This document shows, one piece after another, positions 34,981 through 43,408 of a stretch of 64,000 nucleotides of DNA. The notes below the pieces were generated by a model. It ran no database searches, was not told the DNA's origin, and was given only the letters and a program-made list of their open reading frames with translations. This DNA comes from CAVTPD01 sp963736575 (GTDB lineage Bacteria > Bacteroidota > Bacteroidia > Cytophagales > JAAEPT01), in the NCBI GenBank assembly GCA_963736575.1, contig CAVTPD010000001.1, positions 310,001 to 374,000 of the forward strand. The letters are read 5' to 3'. The translations under genes and the position numbers were made by a program. Within the stretch, counting starts at the first letter, position 1, and each line of letters starts with the position of its first letter.

Positions 34981-36078
34981 TTACTTTTCTATTTCTTTAG
35001 TTCTATGCGTTTTCCGAAGTAGTAAGATTAGCCCCGCTAATATCATAGGTATAGAAAGTATTTGCCCCATGTTTAAAGCCCATCCGTCTTCCATAGCTAC
35101 TTGATTCTCTTTAAGAAATTCGTATAGAATACGAAGCGTGAAAATGTATGTTAAAAATAACCCAAACATTCTGCCTTCAGGTGGATTGTTGTTGTACTTT
35201 TTAAATAATCCTAGAATGATAAAGAACAATAGTAGACAAGTTAAGGCTTCGTATAATTGAGCTGGATGTCTAGACACTCCTAAGCACTTAAATTGCACCT
35301 TATTGTTCGTTATAATAGGAGTACTCTGTGAATTTAATAGTAAATGTTGATCAGCTGGATTGGTGTGATTTAATGCCCAAAATATTTGTTGTTGCATAAA
35401 CGCAGAAATCATAGAAGTATCCGCATGGAAATAACTAGGCTCTAAGGTAACTACAACATCTAAAATAGGATAATTGAAGTCGTTTTCTATTACATAATCA
35501 CCGGAATTATGTATAGAAACATCCTCTATTTTATCACTAAAACTTTCTTCTAGATTTAATTCGGTGTTTTTAGAAAAAACAATGGCCCAAGGCGCATCAC
35601 TAGGTTTTCCAATAATTTCAGAATTCATTAAATTACCTGTTCTAATCAAAAAACCGGCCAACGCTACAGCAATAACAACCCTATCGGTTAACCATAAATA
35701 ACTGGGGATTACTTCGCGGTGTTTTTTTAAGTAAAAGTAAAGAGCTAGCATTATACCAAAACCACCACCATGGCTGGCTAAACCACCTTTCCAAATCATA
35801 AAAATTTCTAAAGGATGTTCTAATAAATAGTATTGTGGATCATAAAATAAACAATGCCCCAAACGTGCTCCCAGAACAATACCTACAACAGAATAAATCA
35901 AAAGTTTGTCTACTTCTTGTTCTCCTAAACCACGGCTTTTGTAATACTTTGTGATTAATCGTTGCCCTAAAATAAAAGCTAAGGCAAATAAAACGCCATA
36001 CCAGCGTATAGGGTATAGCTCTTTAACAAAAGGTATTTCGGGATCTATATTCCAAACAATGGCTAATAAGTCAGTCAT
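34981..36078 (-). CDS. lgt: Prolipoprotein diacylglyceryl transferase
   Basis: Inner-membrane enzyme that adds diacylglycerol to the lipobox cysteine of lipoproteins. Family motifs are SHGGGFGIML, IRTGNLMNSE and RHPAQLYEAL. At 365 residues it is about 80 longer than E. coli Lgt, because of a soluble insertion (about 170-255, NLEESFSDKIEDVSI...) before RHPAQLYE; such inserts occur in Bacteroidota Lgt. Many lipoprotein substrates are encoded nearby, but it is not in their operon. Divergent from lipA. Confidence 0.95.
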   Translation of the reverse strand: MTDLLAIVWNIDPEIPFVKELYPIRWYGVLFALAFILGQRLITKYYKSRGLGEQEVDKLLIYSVVGIVLGARLGHCLFYDPQYYLLEHPLEIFMIWKGGLASHGGGFGIMLALYFYLKKHREVIPSYLWLTDRVVIAVALAGFLIRTGNLMNSEIIGKPSDAPWAIVFSKNTELNLEESFSDKIEDVSIHNSGDYVIENDFNYPILDVVVTLEPSYFHADTSMISAFMQQQIFWALNHTNPADQHLLLNSQSTPIITNNKVQFKCLGVSRHPAQLYEALTCLLLFFIILGLFKKYNNNPPEGRMFGLFLTYIFTLRILYEFLKENQVAMEDGWALNMGQILSIPMILAGLILLLRKTHRTKEIEK

Positions 36079-36182
36079 GTAGTATGCTAGTTAATTACAA
36101 GGTTCAAAAATATACTTTTATCTGGTAGTGTGCCAAGCTAAAAGAATCTTTGTGTTCTTCCTCTGTATTAATAAAAGGTAAA

Positions 36183-36213
36183 TTGGTTTTTAACGCTTCA
36201 AAGCATAACTTTG
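36183..36213 (+). promoter_or_regulatory. Promoter of lipA, predicting a leaderless mRNA
   Basis: TTGG at 36183-36186, 19-nt spacer, TAACTTTG at 36206-36213: an excellent Bacteroidota promoter. The transcript start expected 5-7 nt later falls at 36218-36220, on the ATG at 36220. Confidence 0.65.
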
Positions 36214-36219
36214 TAGACT

Positions 36220-37110
36220 ATGATTGAACTTCCCGTTATAAATAAAGATACACCAAAACCAAACCGTAAACCGGACTGGTTGCGTGTGAAATTACCTGTT
36301 GGGGAGAATTTCAGGAAGGTAAATAAAATTGTAGAAGACCATAAACTACATACCATTTGCCGAAGCGGAAATTGTCCTAATATGGGGGAATGTTGGGGTG
36401 AAGGTACAGCTACCTTTATGATTTTGGGCAACGTATGTACGCGTAGTTGTACGTTTTGTGCCGTTTCTACTGGCAGACCGCCTGAGTACGACGAAGACGA
36501 ACCAAGACGTGTGGCGGAATCTATTAAGTTGATGGAAGTGAAACACGCTGTTTTAACTTCTGTAAACAGAGATGAATTAAAAGATAGGGGGGCAGAGATC
36601 TGGCACCAGACGGTTCGTTTAATAAAAGAATCTAGCCCTGAAACTACTATTGAAACGTTAATACCAGATGTGAAAGGGAACTGGGATGCGCTAATAACTA
36701 TGATTAGTGCGGGGCAAGAAGTTGTTTCACATAATATGGAAACAGTGAAGCGCCTTTATCGTAGAGTACGTCCACAAGCTAAATACGAACGTTCTTTAGA
36801 AGAGATTAAACGCATTAAAGAATACGGTAAAAGAACCAAGTCTGGAATTATGCTGGGCTTAGGTGAAACCGATGAAGAAATCCATGCTATTATGGATGAT
36901 TTATTGGAAAACGGTTTAGATGTATTAACCTTAGGTCAATATTTACAGCCTACAAAACTTCACCACGAAGTTATTGAATACATACACCCCGATAAATTTG
37001 AGGAGTTAAAAGAGATTGGTCTTAAAAAAGGATTCGACTATGTGGAATCGGGACCTTTAGTACGGTCTTCATACCATGCAGAAAGGCACGTCTTTTCTAA
37101 TAGGAAATAA
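36220..37110 (+). CDS. lipA: Lipoyl synthase
   Basis: Radical SAM enzyme that inserts two sulfurs into octanoyl groups on lipoate-dependent enzymes. The auxiliary cluster ligands are in CRSGNCPNMGEC, and the radical-SAM cluster in CTRSCTFC; RSSYHAERH at the C terminus carries the conserved Ser ligand of the auxiliary cluster. 296 residues is normal. The first ATG after the promoter is used; no ribosome-binding site is possible if the predicted transcript start is right. Confidence 0.97.
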   Translation: MIELPVINKDTPKPNRKPDWLRVKLPVGENFRKVNKIVEDHKLHTICRSGNCPNMGECWGEGTATFMILGNVCTRSCTFCAVSTGRPPEYDEDEPRRVAESIKLMEVKHAVLTSVNRDELKDRGAEIWHQTVRLIKESSPETTIETLIPDVKGNWDALITMISAGQEVVSHNMETVKRLYRRVRPQAKYERSLEEIKRIKEYGKRTKSGIMLGLGETDEEIHAIMDDLLENGLDVLTLGQYLQPTKLHHEVIEYIHPDKFEELKEIGLKKGFDYVESGPLVRSSYHAERHVFSNRK

Positions 37111-37122
37111 AAATAAATAGTG

Positions 37123-37154
37123 AAAAGTAGAGTTGTTAAGGCTCTACTTTTTTT
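37123..37154. terminator. Terminator after lipA, shared with the converging lipoprotein
   Basis: AAAAGTAGAG/CTCTACTTTT 10-bp stem with a 9-nt loop and a T-run, located between the convergent lipA and lipoprotein genes. Confidence 0.82.
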
Positions 37155-37159
37155 AGGCC

Positions 37160-37792
37160 TTATTTTTTTAGGTTGTTATTATTTTTTAACGCTTTAAGCA
37201 TAGCATCGGTGACAGAATCAGCTAAGTCTTTAAAATTTTTAGGATCAGCGGTACTCGTTTTAGCCGTCCAGACTAATTCTTCGGTGGCAAGATCTAAAAG
37301 TTTTACTTCAATAATGTAAAAATCTGTTTCACTCCAATAACCTTCCGAAGCGGTTACTCTATAAGCAGGATACCAATAATCATAATAACCGAAATAAGAA
37401 CCATAATAATAGGTTGGGGTATAACTAGTAGTAGGTGGGTTGTAATTTTTTTCTGCGTTTACTGAAATCAGCTTAAACATGGCCACTAAATCAAAATTGT
37501 GATTTTCTAGCGCCGTCTTCATTTGTTCTTTTGTAAGATTAGTATCTGGCGTAATTACTTTGTAGCCAGCCATACATTCAATATCAGTTTTAGCTTTAAT
37601 TTCATTAACTACTTCAGCTTCAAAATTAATATTATCTGGTAATGATTTCATGGCCGCAAGAATGGCTATGTTGCTAAATGTCTTTTCTTCGTATTTCTCA
37701 TTGCCCCAAGAGGATTCTACTTTGGTTTTAGTACCCACACATGAGAAAAGTATAAAAACTAGCGAAACAATAAGAATCTGTTTAATGTACAT
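37160..37792 (-). CDS. Hypothetical lipoprotein
   Basis: 210 residues from the ATG at 37792, which starts a lipoprotein signal (MYIKQILIV..., lipobox FSC); a longer frame to 37894 has no signal-like start and would overlap the divergent gene. The mature part has a Tyr-rich, low-complexity middle (TPTYYYGSYFGYYDYWYP) followed by FYIIEVKLLDLATEELVW and DLADSVTDAMLKAL. The strand pattern resembles lipoproteins of the DUF4136/GNA1162 type, but I cannot assign it firmly. Divergent from the secretion-tail-like gene. Confidence 0.72.
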   Translation of the reverse strand: MYIKQILIVSLVFILFSCVGTKTKVESSWGNEKYEEKTFSNIAILAAMKSLPDNINFEAEVVNEIKAKTDIECMAGYKVITPDTNLTKEQMKTALENHNFDLVAMFKLISVNAEKNYNPPTTSYTPTYYYGSYFGYYDYWYPAYRVTASEGYWSETDFYIIEVKLLDLATEELVWTAKTSTADPKNFKDLADSVTDAMLKALKNNNNLKK

Positions 37793-37869
37793 AATTATAA
37801 TTTTATGGAAAGTTAAAACTATTTGAAATGAACTGCTGAATTTTTTCTTAAAAAGCGGTAAATTATAAA

Positions 37870-38223
37870 ATGCTCCGAAAACTGTGCTTATCAATTTTAG
37901 TTGGAATGGTTTCTTTTTCTGTTCCTCTTACCCATGCTTTTTATAAGGAAAGAAATGAAAATATAGAGTTCAGTGACCGAAAAGAAACTCCTGTAGAAAT
38001 TAGAGAGGGCTTATATTTTTACCCAAGTCCGTTTACAGATACTTTAACTATTCATACCGATTATAAAGTTCATGTGCGGGTAATGAATGTAAATGGCGTT
38101 GAAGTAAAAAGCTCTACTATTGAGGGTGAACAGGCGATGTACAAAGATTTAGAAAAGGGTACGTATGTATTAAAATTTTTCACCCCCTTTGGCACCTATT
38201 TTAAGAGGGTAGTGAAGGAATAA
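37870..38223 (+). CDS. Mini-protein that is little more than a T9SS-tail-like domain
   Basis: 117 residues: signal peptide (1-24), a short polar linker, then about 70 residues (YFYPSPFTDTLTIHTD ... VMNVNGVEVKSS ... LEKGTYVLKFFTPFGTYFKRVVKE) with the layout of a type A T9SS sorting domain (Y/F-PNP, G-K/V-V, GxYxxx, K-x-V/I-V). No passenger domain is present. It may be a decayed cargo, a free CTD with its own role, or a small periplasmic protein. Compare the two cargo proteins 0.4-2.6 kb downstream. Confidence 0.6.
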   Translation: MLRKLCLSILVGMVSFSVPLTHAFYKERNENIEFSDRKETPVEIREGLYFYPSPFTDTLTIHTDYKVHVRVMNVNGVEVKSSTIEGEQAMYKDLEKGTYVLKFFTPFGTYFKRVVKE

Positions 38224-38388
38224 AGCACTGGTCATACTATTTCTTTTCAATCCGAAAAAATAAAACTAAATGCCAACTATGGAACGTCATCATCTAGCTA
38301 GACTAGATGTTCTATCATCTCTAATAAAACTGGAATGTAGCAGGTTTACGGTAGAGTAAAAGCAAGTTACGGTTTTTTCTATGGTGGG

Positions 38389-38408
38389 ATCCCCTCCTTC
38401 GAGGGGAT
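38389..38408. repeat. REP-like hairpin, copy A
   Basis: 8-bp stem ATCCCCTC/GAGGGGAT with a CTTC loop, in a context TATGG...CCCCTCCTTCGAGGGGATGACG...GTAG that is partly repeated at 42671. Two imperfect copies suggest a small dispersed palindromic element. Confidence 0.4.
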
Positions 38409-38572
38409 GACGTAGTAGTTGATTGTGTAGTAAAACACCAAATCCAATTATATAGAAACATAATAGCTCTTACTTGGCTTATTTAATCAATCTAAGAACA
38501 TTACAACCTCATAGCCCATAGTTTAAATTGGGCTATAGGTTTGGGGATAACTGCCTGTTATTTTAACACAAA

Positions 38573-38603
38573 AAAAGCCTGATGATTATATCAACAGGGC
38601 TTT
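38573..38603 (-). terminator. Weak terminator after the first T9SS cargo gene
   Basis: AAAGCCTG pairs imperfectly with CAGGGCTTT; A-run on the left gives a T-run on the minus strand. Counterpart of the strong terminator at 39719. Confidence 0.5.
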
Positions 38604-38610
38604 GGTAATT

Positions 38611-38637
38611 AATGCGATTACTCAAAGTAATCGCATT
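38611..38637. repeat. Duplicated hairpin after T9SS cargo gene, copy 1
   Basis: AATGCGATTA-CTCAAAG-TAATCGCATT, identical to 39757-39783. Both copies sit within 9 bp of the stop codon of a cargo gene, so the 3' flank was duplicated with the gene. Confidence 0.85.
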
Positions 38638-38645
38638 AATGAAAA

Positions 38646-39650
38646 TCACTTAACTACAACTCTAGAAGTACCTTCTGTAGCTTTGATGAAATAAACACCA
38701 GCTTCGTAAGAAGAAACGTTAAGCGCGTTAGCAGAACCTAAAGTTTCTACTAAAGAACCTTGTGCGTTGTATACTTGTACAATGTTTAACATTTTAGAAA
38801 ACTGAACGGCTTCAGTAGCTGGGTTTGGGTATACCTCTAGTGCATAATTGTTTTTTAAGTCATTGTTAGAGGATAAAATTTTATCACACTCTTCCCAATA
38901 ATTAAATAGGTATGGTCCATAATAGTCACCATAAAATTGTCCATAAACTTTCATGTCACTTATCTTCACCGTGCCATTAAACGCTTCTTTGTCGTAACAT
39001 TCAGTTTCGTTAAAAGCCGTATTGTTAACAATTGTAATACAAACTTTTTTAACCTTGCTGTAATCGAAACATAAGCCGTCAGTGCATAATAGAGTAGGCT
39101 TGTTATTGCATCCATAAGGGTTTTCAGTGATATTAGGATTGAAGTCAAAATCTGCGGCTATTGCATTAGAAAAATCATAAGAAAAGTCTATTGATTTGTC
39201 AACCGCTACTTTGCCAGCTTCAGTACCATAATGATTAGTAGATGTAGCCCCTATTTCATATTTGTATAGTTCACTCATGTCATTGTTGTCAATGACTTCT
39301 TTATCATAAGCTATTTTGATACCATTTATGTCTTCTAAATGGACTTTTACTTCTACAGGAATTGTACTCGTGTTTTCCAGAGTAAAACTGACTTTAGCGG
39401 AATAACTCATATCTATAACAGCTTGGTCTTCTGTTTTATCACTACTAATAAATCTTAAACCAATAGGGTTATATTCCTTAGCTGGTTGGAGAATGTTATA
39501 AAGGATAAAATCACTTCCAATAGTATATGTGGCACTAAAATCAGTTGCTGGCGTTTCGTCTTTTACCCACTCTATACATTTGGTATTAGTTTGAGCCCAC
39601 AATAAAGAAGAACAAGAAAATAATAAAAGTAATGTGTTTAATTTTTTCAT
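38646..39650 (-). CDS. T9SS-secreted protein of unknown function (paralogue 1)
   Basis: 334 residues: signal peptide (MKKLNTLLLLFSCSSLLWAQ), a 235-residue passenger with several Cys (FDFNPNITENPYGCNNKP, LCTDGLCFDYSKVKKVCITIVNN), and a C-terminal type A sorting domain (EVYPNPATE, IVQVYNAQGSLVE, YEAGVYFIKATEG, VVVK) that is recognised by the type IX machinery. The passenger repeats motifs found in the neighbour at 39792 (DINxIxIxxDK, YEIGATS, VDFSYDFxNAIxA), so the two are tandem paralogues. The passenger resembles a beta-sandwich binding domain; no enzyme motif. Confidence 0.82.
   Translation of the reverse strand: MKKLNTLLLLFSCSSLLWAQTNTKCIEWVKDETPATDFSATYTIGSDFILYNILQPAKEYNPIGLRFISSDKTEDQAVIDMSYSAKVSFTLENTSTIPVEVKVHLEDINGIKIAYDKEVIDNNDMSELYKYEIGATSTNHYGTEAGKVAVDKSIDFSYDFSNAIAADFDFNPNITENPYGCNNKPTLLCTDGLCFDYSKVKKVCITIVNNTAFNETECYDKEAFNGTVKISDMKVYGQFYGDYYGPYLFNYWEECDKILSSNNDLKNNYALEVYPNPATEAVQFSKMLNIVQVYNAQGSLVETLGSANALNVSSYEAGVYFIKATEGTSRVVVK
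38661..38776. repeat. 116-bp identical repeat encoding the T9SS tail, copy 1
   Basis: Identical at every base to 39807-39922. Covers the last 40 or so codons of both cargo genes, while the rest of the genes is strongly diverged, as expected from gene conversion or a very recent tail exchange. Confidence 0.9.
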
Positions 39651-39718
39651 GGTTAAAAATGTTAATGATTGTATTAAAAGTACAAAGAAAAATGAAGAAA
39701 GTAATCTTTAGCACAAAA

Positions 39719-39750
39719 AAAAGCCCTGCTGAATACACAGCAGGGCTTTT
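39719..39750 (-). terminator. Terminator after the second T9SS cargo gene
   Basis: Perfect 13-bp stem AAAAGCCCTGCTG/CAGCAGGGCTTTT; A-run to the left becomes the T-run on the minus strand. Confidence 0.85.
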
Positions 39751-39756
39751 GAAATC

Positions 39757-39783
39757 AATGCGATTACTCAAAGTAATCGCATT
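39757..39783. repeat. Duplicated hairpin after T9SS cargo gene, copy 2
   Basis: Same 27 bases as 38611-38637, lying 8 bp after the stop of the second cargo gene and just before its main terminator. Confidence 0.85.
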
Positions 39784-39791
39784 AATGAAAA

Positions 39792-40838
39792 TTATTTAAC
39801 AACTACTCTAGAAGTACCTTCTGTAGCTTTGATGAAATAAACACCAGCTTCGTAAGAAGAAACGTTAAGCGCGTTAGCAGAACCTAAAGTTTCTACTAAA
39901 GAACCTTGTGCGTTGTATACTTCTACGTTAGTTAATCTTTTTGCAAAGTTAACGTTATCTGTAGCTGGGTTAGGGTAAACTTCAAAGTCGTTTGAAGAAA
40001 CACCAAAGTCAAAAAGACCTGTCACAAAGTCACCAGCTCTAAACTCTTTTAATGCAATTTGGCCTTTGAAAGCTTCTTTGTCATAACATTGATCTGGATC
40101 ATTTACTGTTTCAACTACGGTAATAGTGATTTGTTTTACCTGAGTATAATCAAAACATGTTCCACTACAAACTAATGCACCAACATTTTTACAACCACCT
40201 GTACCTAATTGATACTCAGCTGAAATCGCATTTTTAAAATCATAAGAGAAATCTACAGTAGCTCCTGTGGTAACAACGTTAATAGCTGTCCCGAAATTGA
40301 GATCTTCGCCTTCAGAAGTAGCTCCGATTTCATACATGTAAAGATTACCGCTTAAGTTATCATCCTCTTCCAAAGCAGATTTATCAAATCCAATCTGAAT
40401 ATCATTAATGTCAGTCATAGCTACTTTAAACTCAACGGTAGTTTCACTATTGTTAGTAAATGAAAATGAAACCAAGGCTGCATTTTCATCAGTTCCACCT
40501 AAATTTATAGTATAAGGATCACCGTTTTCGTCATCACCAAAACCAACGCCTATTGGCTCGTAACCGCCTTTAACTTGGTTAATGTCATAAAGCAATACAC
40601 CGTCATTATCTCTAGTTTTTTCGGCACTGAATGTTGCGTCTGTGGTTGCGTCTGTATTCCACCAGAAAATACCTTTGTAAGTACTGTCTCTATCAGGTTG
40701 TACTGTCGAGTATTCGTCACTATAGTCAGAAGCTTTTAGGAAATCATCATAGACACCTGTTTCAGAAATTCCTCCATCTTGTGCATTCATTGCTAATGCA
40801 GAAGCTACTGCAAAAGCTGAAAGTAATAATTTTTTCAT
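39792..40838 (-). CDS. T9SS-secreted protein of unknown function (paralogue 2)
   Basis: 348 residues: signal peptide (MKKLLLSAFAVASALAMNAQ), acidic passenger (about 22-270; DDNLSGNLYMYEIGATSEGED, VCSGTCFDYTQVKQITITVVE) and a type A T9SS tail (EVYPNPATDN, VEVYNAQGSLVE, VVVK). The passenger is homologous to that of the downstream paralogue, including the paired Cys. Substrate or ligand unknown. It is upstream of its paralogue on the same strand, but each has its own terminator, so they are probably separate transcripts. Confidence 0.83.
   Translation of the reverse strand: MKKLLLSAFAVASALAMNAQDGGISETGVYDDFLKASDYSDEYSTVQPDRDSTYKGIFWWNTDATTDATFSAEKTRDNDGVLLYDINQVKGGYEPIGVGFGDDENGDPYTINLGGTDENAALVSFSFTNNSETTVEFKVAMTDINDIQIGFDKSALEEDDNLSGNLYMYEIGATSEGEDLNFGTAINVVTTGATVDFSYDFKNAISAEYQLGTGGCKNVGALVCSGTCFDYTQVKQITITVVETVNDPDQCYDKEAFKGQIALKEFRAGDFVTGLFDFGVSSNDFEVYPNPATDNVNFAKRLTNVEVYNAQGSLVETLGSANALNVSSYEAGVYFIKATEGTSRVVVK
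39807..39922. repeat. 116-bp identical repeat encoding the T9SS tail, copy 2
   Basis: Base-for-base identical to 38661-38776. Confidence 0.9.
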
Positions 40839-40970
40839 CTTGTTTTTTTTATCGGTTTAAAAGTTAATTTTCCAGTACGCAATATAACAGAAAAAGAAAG
40901 TTATAAAAAAAATATTTCTGCTATATTTTTTATTTATTCATTAGTCCAAAATATATAAGTAAGAGGTTGT

Positions 40971-42620
40971 ATGGAGGTTTTTATTCGATTAAAAGATATT
41001 GCTAACAAGTTGGTAACTATTGAGATACGTGCTTTAATTAACGCGGGCACATTAGTAAGTTTTCCTACTTGGCGGCCTGGTAGGTATGAACAAACGAACT
41101 ATATGTCAAATATATCTAATGTTAGCCTTGCTTTAAATAACAGCTTAATTCAGCCAATATTTCATTCGATTAGTGATTTTGAACTGCCTTTTTTTCAGGG
41201 TAAAAAAGAATTAAAATTGAGTTTTACAGTATTTTGTAATGAAATGAATGCCGGTAGCTCTTATATAGATGAAGACCAATGGTACTTTAATTTCATCAAT
41301 TTTATACCTTGTATAAAGGGTAAAGAATCAGAGTCTGTTAGTGTTATTATAGATTACCCGTCTGGTTTTCAGGTTTATTCAGCCTTAAAAAGAACGGGAG
41401 ATGCGTTTGTAGCGTCCAGTTATTACGAATTGGTAGATGCTCCTTTTTTAGCGTCAAGGTTTCTAGCGTTTTATACCTTTAAAATTAATGAAACAACTTT
41501 TCAGCTGGCCATAAATAATACAGAACTAATAGAATTACCAGAAGATAGATTAATTGATGATTTCACAAAGTTGGCGCTTCCCCAAAAAGAACTGTTTGGT
41601 TCTTTTCCGTTTAAAACGTTTACCTATTTAATACAACTATTACCGTATAAAACTTACCACGGTGTTGAGCATAAAAACTGTACCGTAATTACTATTGGCC
41701 CTACTGAAAAAGCCATAAATGGCGATTGGTATAAAGAGTTGTTGGGTGTGTCTTCTCATGAGCTTTTCCATTGTTGGAATGTTACACGGCTTCGTCCAAA
41801 AGAAATGGTGCCGTATGATTTTTCAAAACAACAAATCCATACAACCGGTTTTGTGACAGAAGGTTTTACAAGCTATTACGGTGATTTAATGTTAATAAGA
41901 GGGGGTGTTTTCAGTCTAGAGGAATATTTAGAAGAAATAAACACTTATCTAAAACGGTATTTGGAAAACCCTGCCTATAAAACTACCTCTATGGTCGCGT
42001 CTTCTATTTCTTTATGGGCTAATGGTTACAAAGCTGGGCCGCCTTTTAATCACGTATCCATCTATATTAAAGGAGCTTTATTGGCATTGCTTTTAGACCT
42101 GAAATTAAGAAAACAGGGCACATCCCTAGATAAGCTAATGCAATTGCTTTGGCATGAATTTTTAGAAGAAGGATATACTTATGATGACATAATTAGCACA
42201 ATAAATAAACTGCAAAACGGACTGGGTGATTTGTTTTCTGAAAAGTATTATTACGGCTTAGAGGATGTTGTTTCAGCATTAGAAAAAGAATTACAAGAAT
42301 TGGGCATAATGTTTAATTATGAAAACCATACCGAAAAAATAACCGATGAACTAGGCGTTCTTTTAAGTCCAGATAAACGGATTAGCTATGTAGATCCTGA
42401 AAGCCCTGTGAAAGATTGTTTGTGTGTTGGCGATGAAATAGTGGAGTATTCTTCTTCGGTAATAAAAATTAAAAGAATGGGCTTAGAAAAAGAATATACT
42501 TTAAGGCCTGAAGTTGAAAAAGTAGCTTTTTTCAGCTTACCCAAACTTAGCGTTGCAGAAGGTGTTTCTGAATTACAAAAGGAAAAGTTAAAGAATTGGT
42601 TGGGGGAATCTCATGGTTAA
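40971..42620 (+). CDS. M61 family metallopeptidase with C-terminal PDZ-like region
   Basis: 549 residues of the M61 glycyl-aminopeptidase type. The zinc motif HELFH lies in SSHELFHCWNVTRLRPKEM, and the third ligand Glu in VTEGFTSYYGDL. The N-terminal beta domain has the family pattern FPTWRPGRYEQTNYM. The C-terminal 90 residues (ELGVLLSPDKRISYVDPESPVKDCLCVGDEIV) look like a circularly permuted PDZ domain. No signal peptide is seen, so it is cytoplasmic or non-classically placed. Followed by a spacer with a REP-like hairpin. Confidence 0.9.
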   Translation: MEVFIRLKDIANKLVTIEIRALINAGTLVSFPTWRPGRYEQTNYMSNISNVSLALNNSLIQPIFHSISDFELPFFQGKKELKLSFTVFCNEMNAGSSYIDEDQWYFNFINFIPCIKGKESESVSVIIDYPSGFQVYSALKRTGDAFVASSYYELVDAPFLASRFLAFYTFKINETTFQLAINNTELIELPEDRLIDDFTKLALPQKELFGSFPFKTFTYLIQLLPYKTYHGVEHKNCTVITIGPTEKAINGDWYKELLGVSSHELFHCWNVTRLRPKEMVPYDFSKQQIHTTGFVTEGFTSYYGDLMLIRGGVFSLEEYLEEINTYLKRYLENPAYKTTSMVASSISLWANGYKAGPPFNHVSIYIKGALLALLLDLKLRKQGTSLDKLMQLLWHEFLEEGYTYDDIISTINKLQNGLGDLFSEKYYYGLEDVVSALEKELQELGIMFNYENHTEKITDELGVLLSPDKRISYVDPESPVKDCLCVGDEIVEYSSSVIKIKRMGLEKEYTLRPEVEKVAFFSLPKLSVAEGVSELQKEKLKNWLGESHG

Positions 42621-42670
42621 AGATTTAGGCAATACTAAAGTAAGTTGCTTTGTTGTTTTTATGGCTAAAA

Positions 42671-42686
42671 CCCCCTCCTTCGGGGG
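42671..42686. repeat. REP-like hairpin, copy B
   Basis: CCCCC-TCCTTC-GGGGG, with flanks (TATGG before, ATGGCGATTGTAG after) that resemble copy A at 38389. Confidence 0.4.
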
Positions 42687-42806
42687 AATGGCGATTGTAG
42701 TTTGCGGTGTTTTATAACCTTATTAACGTTTCTGGGTTTAATAATCAATTGAAAAAGAATTGCTCCATTTTTAGTATAAAAAAGAGTTAAATAATAATTT
42801 TAGTTA

Positions 42807-43331
42807 ATGATTGCAATAATATCTTCCACAAACAGAAAAGGGGCTAATTCCTTTAAATTGGCAAAAATATACCAGAAAGAATTCCAGAAAAAGGGTGTTG
42901 AAAGTACTCTGTTAGATTTAGAAAAACTTCCAGACGATTTTCTACATACTACTTTGTACGAAAATAATGGTAAAAATGAGTCCTTTAATCAAATGCTGCA
43001 TGTCTTGAACGAAGCCACCAAGGTGGTTTTTGTTATACCGGAATACAACGGCTCTTATCCGGGTATTTTAAAAACGTTTATAGATGCCCTGCCTTATCCA
43101 AATACATTAAAAGGCAAAAAGGCGGCTTTAAGTGGTATTTCTTCAAGCGGTAACAGCGCCGTGTTGGCCCTAAGTCATTTTACAGATGTTCTGCATTATT
43201 TAGGTTGTACCGTTTGTTGTGACAAAGTAAGGATTCCCGGTATAGAAAATATTTTACTAGAAGAAGGCATAACAGACCAAACCACCATAAATAGAATTGA
43301 TCGACAAATTGATGCTTTTCTAGAAATGTAA
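42807..43331 (+). CDS. NAD(P)H-dependent FMN reductase family protein
   Basis: 174-residue flavodoxin-fold oxidoreductase. SSTNRKGANSFKLA near the N terminus is the FMN phosphate-binding loop, and PEYNGSYPGILKTFIDALP is the second FMN motif of the SsuE/ChrR/azoreductase group. Members reduce FMN, quinones or chromate; the substrate is not evident. Single gene with its own upstream spacer; the next gene on the same strand starts 77 bp later. Confidence 0.9.
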   Translation: MIAIISSTNRKGANSFKLAKIYQKEFQKKGVESTLLDLEKLPDDFLHTTLYENNGKNESFNQMLHVLNEATKVVFVIPEYNGSYPGILKTFIDALPYPNTLKGKKAALSGISSSGNSAVLALSHFTDVLHYLGCTVCCDKVRIPGIENILLEEGITDQTTINRIDRQIDAFLEM

Positions 43332-43408
43332 CGTTTTAGTTTATTGGTGTAAAATCATACTTTGAAAGTTCGTTTAAAATCGTCAAATTCAGAGTAAGCT
43401 AATTACAC

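Larger units (their letters stand above)
38224..38645. other. Gene-free spacer rich in hairpins
   Basis: Contains four inverted repeats: CATCTAG/CTAGATG (38291-38309); ATCCCCTC/GAGGGGAT with a CTTC loop (38389-38408); ACCTCATAGCCCA/TGGGCTATAGGT with one bulge (about 38504-38538); and the AATGCGATTA/TAATCGCATT hairpin (38611-38637). No open frame with coding character. Confidence 0.6.

Noticed and set aside
38291..38309. CATCTAG inverted repeat considered as a phage or integron attachment site
   Set aside because: No integrase, tRNA overlap or second copy supports it.
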